Positions 28,871-36,509 of a DNA stretch of 38,087 nucleotides are shown piece after piece. Source of the DNA: Candidatus Pelagibacterales bacterium (GTDB taxonomy: Bacteria > Pseudomonadota > Alphaproteobacteria > TMED109). The position numbers were made by a program, and so were the translations under genes. The notes under the pieces were generated by a model that saw only the letters and a list, made by a program, of their open reading frames with translations, did not search any database and was not told the origin of the DNA. The stretch covers positions 5,935 through 44,021 of the forward strand of contig PCCU01000005.1 in NCBI GenBank assembly GCA_002732015.1, in the 5' to 3' direction. Within the stretch, counting starts at the first letter, position 1. Every line of letters begins with the position of its first letter.

Positions 28871-29755
28871 ATGAAAAAAAAATATTTGCCTCTACTACTA
28901 ACTAAAGAGATTTGGATAAAAAGGTCTCAAATTTCAGAAAAATGGTTTGAAAGCTTGAAAAATAGTTTTTGTGCAGAATTTTTAAAACTAGAAAATAACT
29001 TCAATACAGAAAAAGGATACAAAAGTGTATTCTTTAAAAAAAAAAAATGGAATAAGGAAGGATCTAGAGAATTTGGCGGTGGAATTAGTAGCATATTAAA
29101 AGGAAATTTATTTGAAAAAGTTGGAGTTAATATATCCACAGTTTCTGGGAAGTTTCCTGATGATTTTAAAAGCAAAATAAAAGGAGCTAATAAAGATCCA
29201 AGATTTTACGCGACAGGAATTTCAATAGTAGCACATATGAAGTCACCTTTTATTCCTGCTGCTCATTTTAATTCAAGATTTATAATTACAAAAAATGCTT
29301 GGTTTGGAGGTGGCTGTGACCTAACTCCAACATATGATATTAATAATGTAAGAAAAAACTTTCATAAAAACTTAAAAGAATTTTGTGATACATATAATTC
29401 TAATTACTATGATGTTTACAGTGAAATGTGTAAAAATTATTTCTATTTAAAGCATAGGAATGAAGAAAGAGGAGTAGGAGGTATATTTTTTGATTATTTA
29501 CAAAGTAATTGGGAACAAGATTTTAGTTTTGTTAGGGGTTCTGGGTTATTTTTTTTGAATTATTTAAAAGATATTATTAAAAAACGTAGCACTAAATCTT
29601 GGACAAAACATCAAAGAAAAAAACTTCTTCTTAAAAGGAGTAAATATGTGGAATTTAATTTACTATATGATAAAGGGACAACTTTTGGATTAAAAACAGG
29701 AGGTAATGTAGATGCAATCTTAATGTCGATGCCTCCTAAAGTTCTCTGGAATTAA
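28871..29755 (+). CDS. hemF: Oxygen-dependent coproporphyrinogen-III oxidase
   Basis: AHFNSRFI, WFGGGCDLTPTY, RNEERGVGGIFFDYL, FVEF-like YVEFNLLYDKGTTFGLKTGGNVDAILMSMPP; ATG 28871 preferred over TTG 28823. Confidence 0.94.
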   Translation: MKKKYLPLLLTKEIWIKRSQISEKWFESLKNSFCAEFLKLENNFNTEKGYKSVFFKKKKWNKEGSREFGGGISSILKGNLFEKVGVNISTVSGKFPDDFKSKIKGANKDPRFYATGISIVAHMKSPFIPAAHFNSRFIITKNAWFGGGCDLTPTYDINNVRKNFHKNLKEFCDTYNSNYYDVYSEMCKNYFYLKHRNEERGVGGIFFDYLQSNWEQDFSFVRGSGLFFLNYLKDIIKKRSTKSWTKHQRKKLLLKRSKYVEFNLLYDKGTTFGLKTGGNVDAILMSMPPKVLWN

Positions 29756-30956
29756 CTAAAAGCTCTTTACTTTTATTTAAACATTGTTTTTTATTCGGTT
29801 TAAAATCTTTATCTATCCACCAAGCTTTAGTCTCTTTGAGCGTCTGTCCTAGCAAAGTTCCTTTTGTTAAACCTATTTTTTTTAAATCATTTCCGTCTAT
29901 TGGAAAATTAGGCGGAAGCCATTCTTGTATTGTCTTTTGTATTTTATTTTTAATACTTTTATTATTTATTATACATTTCAAATAGTATAAATTCATGCTA
30001 ATTTCTTGTCCCAGTTTATATTTAACTAATCTAGCTTCTTTAATACTACTAATATCATATGATTGGAAACTTAAATATAAGAGTTTTATGTCTGAGAACT
30101 CTTGCTTTTTTAAAAACAAATTTTCTCTTAATTTTTCTAAATCATATTTGGCGAGTATTAATAAAAAACTAATCCTAACAAGTGTTTCTTTTTTTAAATT
30201 ACCTATTTCCCTAACATCAGAAGTTTCTATTTTTTCTAATCCTGGCATTAATAATTTTAAAATTTTCTTATTTTTCATTAAAATTAAAACATCGGCAGCA
30301 AATTTTCCTTTTATCAACTTAAAAAACTCATAAGACCGTCTTTCTTTTGAAATTTTAGATATAAAACTTTTGGCCTTTAAGCAAGCTGACATTGACTCAT
30401 TATGAATAATATTTTTGTTACATCCGTAATAAGACAAAAACCTAAAGTATCTTAAAATTCTTACTCTGTCCTCTTTTATTCTCTGATGAGGCTCTCCAAT
30501 AAACTTAACTGTACAATTTTTTAAATCTGTAGATCCATGATGAGGATCATAAATTTTTCCATTATAACTCAGATAAATAGCATTTATTGTAAAATCCCTT
30601 CTACTTGAGTCTAAAAATATATCATCAACAAATTCAACTTTTGCTTTCCTTCCATAAGTCTCTTTGTCTATTCTCATACTTGTTATCTCGATTAGATTAC
30701 CTTTTGATATTATACTTACTGTTCCATGTCCTTTTGATAAATCAATAAATTTTATATTTTTTTTTTTTAACTTTTCTTTTACTTGTACTGTATTTAACTT
30801 AACTGCTAAATCTATATCTTCTACAGGCTTATTTGAGATTAAGTTTCTAACGGCTCCTCCTACAATAAAAATATTATTTTCCCCAAATAATATTAATATT
30901 TTTTTAAGAAGTTTTATTTCCGGCCACATCATTTTTTGAGGGTTGCCCTTATTCAT
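29736..30956 (-). CDS. cca: CCA tRNA nucleotidyltransferase
   Basis: VGGAVRNLI, DIDLAVKL, RRDFTINAIYL, EDRVRILRYFRF. Confidence 0.92.
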   Translation of the reverse strand: MNKGNPQKMMWPEIKLLKKILILFGENNIFIVGGAVRNLISNKPVEDIDLAVKLNTVQVKEKLKKKNIKFIDLSKGHGTVSIISKGNLIEITSMRIDKETYGRKAKVEFVDDIFLDSSRRDFTINAIYLSYNGKIYDPHHGSTDLKNCTVKFIGEPHQRIKEDRVRILRYFRFLSYYGCNKNIIHNESMSACLKAKSFISKISKERRSYEFFKLIKGKFAADVLILMKNKKILKLLMPGLEKIETSDVREIGNLKKETLVRISFLLILAKYDLEKLRENLFLKKQEFSDIKLLYLSFQSYDISSIKEARLVKYKLGQEISMNLYYLKCIINNKSIKNKIQKTIQEWLPPNFPIDGNDLKKIGLTKGTLLGQTLKETKAWWIDKDFKPNKKQCLNKSKELLVNSREL

Positions 30957-31215
30957 CTAAAACCCTTCCTGGAATTACTTTATCTCCATCATATATGGGA
31001 GGCTTATAAATTCCTTGATTACCTTTGAGAGTTGTTTCTCTGTAAAGAAAGACAAATAATATAAATAAGATAGCTAAAAATATACGTAAAATATTTTGAA
31101 TTATTAGATTTTTAGTAAAAATTATTATTACTTTATTAATCAAAATTACAGTAATTAAGGCTAAAGTAAAAAAAAGAATAATCTTAAACATTATTAATAG
31201 CAATGTTTCTAACAA
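30949..31215 (-). CDS. Small membrane protein, DUF6111-like
   Basis: 88 aa, two hydrophobic helices, GNQGIYKPPIYDGDKVIPGRV C-terminus; sandwiched between CCA transferase and NUDIX genes. Confidence 0.6.
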   Translation of the reverse strand: MLETLLLIMFKIILFFTLALITVILINKVIIIFTKNLIIQNILRIFLAILFILFVFLYRETTLKGNQGIYKPPIYDGDKVIPGRVLDE

Positions 31216-31816
31216 AACGACTTAAATGCACTAAAATAAGAGCAGTTGTTCCCCAAATTCTCATATCATTCCAATATATATCATAAAAAAACTTTTTTTT
31301 ATTAATACTTTTACTCTCGTAAAAACTTTTAGTTAGATTTTTTCTATTAAAAAGAAAGTTTATGGGAAAGTAAAATACTTTATCTACTTCTTTTTTATTT
31401 AAAAAAAAATTATATGTTCCTTCAGTTACACCTACTATTGGCTTAATTAAAAAATTACTTCCTGATAGATAAAAATTTAGCTCTCCTAAAGTATGAATAC
31501 TTTCTTTCTTTATTCCTATCTCTTCATAAGTTTCTCTCAGAGCACAGTCATAATTTGTTTCCTTTTTGTTAAGTTTTCCTCCAGGAAAACTAATTTGACC
31601 TGGATGCGTTTTGAGTTTTTTTGATCTTAATGTTAAGATAATATTCAAATTTTCATAATTGCAATCAAATAAACATAGTATTGCAGCTTTTTTGTATTCT
31701 TTAGTTGCAGTGCTGTTAGTACTATAATCATTATCCACAAAGCTAGTATTATAAACAACTTTATCTTTTAAAGAAGCTGCTAATTTAGTTTCTAATTTCG
31801 AAATAATATTCTTCAT
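31184..31816 (-). CDS. NUDIX hydrolase, CoA pyrophosphatase type
   Basis: THPGQISFPGGKL and Nudix box GGKLNKKETNYDCALRETYEEIGI. Confidence 0.9.
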   Translation of the reverse strand: MKNIISKLETKLAASLKDKVVYNTSFVDNDYSTNSTATKEYKKAAILCLFDCNYENLNIILTLRSKKLKTHPGQISFPGGKLNKKETNYDCALRETYEEIGIKKESIHTLGELNFYLSGSNFLIKPIVGVTEGTYNFFLNKKEVDKVFYFPINFLFNRKNLTKSFYESKSINKKKFFYDIYWNDMRIWGTTALILVHLSRFVRNIAINNV

Positions 31817-31834
31817 TTTAAATTTATTAATTAA

Positions 31835-31863
31835 TTGTCATAAAAGTTTGATTATTTTATAAT
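31835..31863 (+). promoter_or_regulatory. Sigma70-type promoter of the MoxR operon
   Basis: TTGTCA (31835-31840), exactly 17-nt spacer, consensus TATAAT (31858-31863), in the divergent gap upstream of moxR. Confidence 0.6.
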
Positions 31864-31916
31864 CAGCTCTTATTTTAATATTAATCTCTACTTAGAATAA
31901 CATTTAAGGAAAAAAA

Positions 31917-32924
31917 ATGAATACGTTATCTAATAAAGAAAAAAATGAAAATATTGAGAATAGTCTTACAATATTTCAAAAAAAAATTGCTAATGTAAAT
32001 TCAGAAATTAATCAGCTTGTTTTTGGTCAAGAACCTGTTATAGAACAAATTTTAGTAAGTTTGCTTTGTGGAGGGCATGCATTAATTATAGGATTGCCAG
32101 GATTAGCTAAAACTAGAATAGTTAACTTTTTAGGAATAATACTAGGACTAGAAACAAAAAGAATTCAGTTCACACCTGACTTGATGCCAGGAGATATTAT
32201 TGGAACAGAAATTCTAGATGAACAGAATAAGGCTAATAATTATTTTAAATTTATAAGAGGACCTGTTTTTTGCCAATTGTTACTAGCTGATGAAATTAAT
32301 AGAGCTAGTCCTAGAACTCAATCTGCCTTGTTGCAAGCTATGCAAGAAAAAAAAGTTACTGTAGCTGGAAAAGATTACTTTTTACCTAAACCTTTTCATG
32401 TTTTAGCTACACAAAATCCAATCGATCAAGAGGGAACATATCCTCTTCCAGAGGCTCAATTAGACAGATTTTTAATGAATATTAAAATAAATTATCCAGA
32501 CCTTGAAGCCGAAAGAAAAATCTTACTCCTTTCCTCTAAAGAAGACAGTATAAAACCAAAAAATGTGTTGTCTTCTGACGAAGTTTTAGAGTTTCAAAGA
32601 TTAATTAGAGAAATTCCTGTAGGAGAAAGTGTAGTTAAATATATATTAAATTTTATAAATGAAACTAGACCAGAAACCTCTAATATAAAATCCGTTAAAG
32701 ATAATATTCTTTGGGGGCCGAGTCCCAGAGCTAGCATAGCACTTTTGGCAGCAAGTAAGGCTAAAGCTCTTTTAGAAAATAGATATTCCCCTTCAAAACT
32801 AGATGTAAAGAGTTTAATTAGGCCAGTTTTGTCGCATAGAATAAACCTGAATATCTCTGCTAGAGCAGATAATGTTAATTTGGAGGAAATTCTTGATGAT
32901 GTAAATCAAAGAATTGAAGAATGA
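31917..32924 (+). CDS. MoxR-family AAA+ ATPase
   Basis: Walker A GLPGLAKTR, LLLADEINRASPRTQSALLQAM, ATQNPIDQEGTYPLPEAQLDRF. Confidence 0.95.
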   Translation: MNTLSNKEKNENIENSLTIFQKKIANVNSEINQLVFGQEPVIEQILVSLLCGGHALIIGLPGLAKTRIVNFLGIILGLETKRIQFTPDLMPGDIIGTEILDEQNKANNYFKFIRGPVFCQLLLADEINRASPRTQSALLQAMQEKKVTVAGKDYFLPKPFHVLATQNPIDQEGTYPLPEAQLDRFLMNIKINYPDLEAERKILLLSSKEDSIKPKNVLSSDEVLEFQRLIREIPVGESVVKYILNFINETRPETSNIKSVKDNILWGPSPRASIALLAASKAKALLENRYSPSKLDVKSLIRPVLSHRINLNISARADNVNLEEILDDVNQRIEE

Positions 32925-33793
32925 TGGGATATTTGCAGTCACTTTTTAGCTCCTCAGAAAAAATTGCAAACCTTTTGCCATCTTTATTATCTCATTCTTC
33001 GATACTTCTTAAAAATATATATATAGGTTTGCACTCAACAAGATTTGCAGGAAAAGGAGAAAACTTTTGGCAATTTAAAGAGTACACTCAAGGAGAAAGC
33101 GTATTAAACATAGATTGGCGAAAATCTGCCTCTTCGCAAAAGATATTGGTTAAGCAAAATGAGAAAGAATTATCTAAAACAATTTATTTATATTTTGATA
33201 GAAGTAATTCTATGAATTACAAAAGTAAGAGTGTAAATTACAACAAATTTTTTTTTTCAGCCCTATTGACGATAACATTATGTAAACTTTTTTCTGGTAA
33301 TAAAGAAAAAGTATTTATTTTTAATAGTGAAAATAAGCCTATAAATTGTTCAACTAATATTAATAACTTTAATAAAAGTTTTCTACTAAATAAAAAACAG
33401 CATTCTTTTCCTAAAATAAATCACTTTAAAGATAAATCTCTATGTATTTTTTTTAGTGATTTTTTATTTGATAGTGCAGAACTTAAAAGTTTGCTAGCTA
33501 AGTTTAAAAAAAAAGAAATTCAAGGTTATATAATTCAAGTTTTAGATCCTATGGAGGTTAATTTTAAATTAAGCTCAACATCATTATTAAATGACTTAGA
33601 AACTAACGAAAACATAATTTTTGATAAAGACAAAGATATAGAAAGTGAATATTCCAAGAAATTAAAAGAATTAGAGAATAATTTAAAAAATATTGCCTCC
33701 TATTCTAACTGGAAGTATTATAGATTTTCTACTGATGATGATGTAAGTAAATTTCTTATAAGTTTATCAAAAAGTATTTTAATAGATAAATAA
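32921..33793 (+). CDS. DUF58 domain-containing protein
   Basis: GLHSTRFAGKGENFWQFKEYTQGESVLNIDWRKSASSQKILVKQNEKE, YFDRSNSM (MIDAS DxSxS). Confidence 0.92.
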   Translation: MMGYLQSLFSSSEKIANLLPSLLSHSSILLKNIYIGLHSTRFAGKGENFWQFKEYTQGESVLNIDWRKSASSQKILVKQNEKELSKTIYLYFDRSNSMNYKSKSVNYNKFFFSALLTITLCKLFSGNKEKVFIFNSENKPINCSTNINNFNKSFLLNKKQHSFPKINHFKDKSLCIFFSDFLFDSAELKSLLAKFKKKEIQGYIIQVLDPMEVNFKLSSTSLLNDLETNENIIFDKDKDIESEYSKKLKELENNLKNIASYSNWKYYRFSTDDDVSKFLISLSKSILIDK

Positions 33794-33809
33794 TATCTTA
33801 TTGCTTATT

Positions 33810-36500
33810 ATGATTAGTTTCGCAAATATATATGCACTTTTTGGGTTAATAACGTTACCCCTAATATTTTTTATAATGAAATTCTACCCTCCTAAACCTA
33901 AAAAGATAAAGTTTTCAAGTTTTTTTATTTTAAAAAAAATAGTTAAGAATGATACTGCAAAAACCAAGTTTCCATTGTGGCTTTTAGTGTTTAGAATTTT
34001 ATTATGTTTTTTTATAGTATTATTTTTTAGCAAACCCTTTTTAAAAATAAGTGATCAAAAAAATAAATATAAAAACTTTGTTATTATAGCAGATAATGGA
34101 TGGTCTATATCTAGTAATTTAAAAAATTATAAGAATATAATAAAAGAAATAAGTTTAGAAGCTGAAAAAAGTAATAAAGAAATCCATCTTTACTTTTCAT
34201 CAGCAAAAGATTTCAATAAACCATTTATTTTTAAAACTCATAACCAAATTATTGATTTTTTAAATAAAAAACCTCCTATAGCTAAACAAATTATCAGAGA
34301 AAGCTTTTTTAAAAATCTTAAAATTAATAATTATTTTAAAGATTCAAAAGTTTTTTTTATTTTTTCCCATCTAGATTCTAGATCATTAGAATCTCAAATA
34401 AGAAATTTGAATCTAATTAAAAATAATAACCCTTCTATACAAATTATAGATCCTATAAAAAAAATTACCTTCATAGAAGAATTAAAAATAGACAAAGAAA
34501 GCCTAGATATGAAGGTAAGAAGGAAAGGCAACTACGTTAAAAATGAATTTTTAATACAATTTATTGGAGAAAAAAATGACCTTATATTAGAAAAAAAATA
34601 TACTTTTTCTAAAAATAGTAATGAGTTTAAAATTAAAGAAAAATTTCCCATAGAAATTATAAATCAATTTTTTTTAATAAAAATATTAAATGAAAATCAT
34701 GCAGCAGCATTTTATTATTTAGATGACTTTAGAAAAAAACTTCCAGTAGGTATAATAACTGCAGAAGACCATGAACTAGAAAAACCACTATTATCTCCTG
34801 TATACTATTTAAAAAAAGTTTTAACTAATTCTAATTTAACTTTTATTGGACCCTTAACAAAAATCTTAGAAAAAAAAGCATCCGTAGTATTCCTTCCCTC
34901 TAATAAAAGATTATCAAAATTGGATATTACAGCTCTAGAAAAATGGGTATATGATGGAGGAGTATTAATTAGATTTTCAGATAAAAGAATAGTAGAGCAA
35001 AGTAATATTTTCTTAGATAAAAAAAAATCCTTTTTGTCTATTAGGAATATTGGAAAAGATTTATCTATTCAAAGTAATCTTTCAATAAGACCTTTTAATA
35101 ATAATTCCCTTTTTAGCTCTTTAAAGGTGCCTCAAGATTTAAAGTTTAATAAACAATTAATCTTAGACAATTTTAACTCTGATATTATTACGCTGGCCTC
35201 CTTGGAAGATCAAAGTCCATTGATTAGCATGAAATATGTAGGAGATGGTAAGATAATACTATTTCATGTCACTTCAAATAATGAATGGTCAAACTTGCCA
35301 ATGTCCAGCTTATTCGAAGATATAATTTTAAAACTATTATTAATTTCTAAAACAGAAAAAGTCTTACCTACTAAGGAAATTAAGATAAAATTTGTAATTA
35401 ATTCAAATGGAGACCTTGCTGTCCCAAAAAATAATTATTATTTAAATTATCCTTTTGGAGAAAAACTACTTCCCTCAGCAAAACAACCTGCTGGAATTTA
35501 CGAAAATAATAGTCTCTCAATTGCCTTAAATTTGTCTGGAAACTTAAATACTGAAGGATACTTTGATGCTATAGATGAAGAACTAGAAATTAAAAGCAAT
35601 TACAAAAAGTCTGTTTTGGAATTAAAAAACTTTATCCTTTATCTAATATTCATTATGTTTTTAATTGATATGATAATAAATATAGTTTTAAAAAATAATA
35701 TCTTATTTTTAGGTTTTTTGAAAAAAACTAAAGTGTTATCTATTTTATTTTTTTTTTTAATTTTTCTATCAATTCAAAATAGAATAGAAGCTAATGAAAG
35801 CTACAGCAACATATATTTAGCATATATCAAAACAGAGAATAAATTGTTAAATCAAATTGCTTTTAGTGGTTTAGATGAACTTAGAAAGTATCTCATTGAA
35901 AGAACTTCTCTTAACCCAAGTGGAGTAAAGGAAATTAACATATTAAAAGACGAATTATTTTTTTATCCTTTAATATACTGGCAAATAACAAGCTCTTCTC
36001 CAAAATTATCAGAAATAACAGTAAATAAAATTAAGGATTATTTTGACTCAGGTGGAATAATTTTATTTGATATTATTGATTTTTCCAAGTCATATTCTAG
36101 TATTAATAGAGATAGCATAGAGGAAATTAGACAATTATTTACGAAATATGGCATAGAAAATCTTCAAAGTATTCCCAAAGGTCACACTCTTACAAAAAGT
36201 TACTACTTATTAAATAAGTTTCCAGGACGTTGGGACAATAGACTTCTTTTAATACAAAATGACAACCTTGAAAATAAAGATGGAGTGAGCTCGGTAATAA
36301 TAGGCTTAAATGATTGGGCTGGAGCATGGGCAAAAGATAAAAACAACTATCATCTTTATCAAGTGGTTCCAGGAGGAGAAAGGCAAAGGGAAATTTCTTA
36401 TCGTTTTGGAATTAATCTTTTGATGTATTCCTTAACCGGAAGTTACAAGTCAGACCAAGTTCATAGTAAATCAATTTTAGATAGATTAAAAAGAGAGTAA
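33810..36500 (+). CDS. BatA N-terminal / DUF4159 domain-containing membrane protein
   Basis: N-terminal double TM typical of BatA; FVIIADNGWS degenerate VWA; internal TM pair near residues 620-670; C-terminal GGIILFDIID and GLNDWAGAWAKD of DUF4159. ATG at 33810 preferred over TTG 33801. Confidence 0.85.
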   Translation: MISFANIYALFGLITLPLIFFIMKFYPPKPKKIKFSSFFILKKIVKNDTAKTKFPLWLLVFRILLCFFIVLFFSKPFLKISDQKNKYKNFVIIADNGWSISSNLKNYKNIIKEISLEAEKSNKEIHLYFSSAKDFNKPFIFKTHNQIIDFLNKKPPIAKQIIRESFFKNLKINNYFKDSKVFFIFSHLDSRSLESQIRNLNLIKNNNPSIQIIDPIKKITFIEELKIDKESLDMKVRRKGNYVKNEFLIQFIGEKNDLILEKKYTFSKNSNEFKIKEKFPIEIINQFFLIKILNENHAAAFYYLDDFRKKLPVGIITAEDHELEKPLLSPVYYLKKVLTNSNLTFIGPLTKILEKKASVVFLPSNKRLSKLDITALEKWVYDGGVLIRFSDKRIVEQSNIFLDKKKSFLSIRNIGKDLSIQSNLSIRPFNNNSLFSSLKVPQDLKFNKQLILDNFNSDIITLASLEDQSPLISMKYVGDGKIILFHVTSNNEWSNLPMSSLFEDIILKLLLISKTEKVLPTKEIKIKFVINSNGDLAVPKNNYYLNYPFGEKLLPSAKQPAGIYENNSLSIALNLSGNLNTEGYFDAIDEELEIKSNYKKSVLELKNFILYLIFIMFLIDMIINIVLKNNILFLGFLKKTKVLSILFFFLIFLSIQNRIEANESYSNIYLAYIKTENKLLNQIAFSGLDELRKYLIERTSLNPSGVKEINILKDELFFYPLIYWQITSSSPKLSEITVNKIKDYFDSGGIILFDIIDFSKSYSSINRDSIEEIRQLFTKYGIENLQSIPKGHTLTKSYYLLNKFPGRWDNRLLLIQNDNLENKDGVSSVIIGLNDWAGAWAKDKNNYHLYQVVPGGERQREISYRFGINLLMYSLTGSYKSDQVHSKSILDRLKRE

Positions 36501-36509
36501 TTGCATTAT

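Noticed and set aside
29776-29804. 7-bp inverted repeat TTTAAAC / GTTTAAA near the hemF/cca junction as a terminator
   Set aside because: Long 15-nt loop, AT-rich stem, and no T-tract on either side; expected by chance in this composition.
29995-30333. 112-aa plus-strand ORF (and 30664..30939) inside the CCA transferase gene
   Set aside because: Antisense shadow of a recognisable cca coding sequence; no start context or motif.
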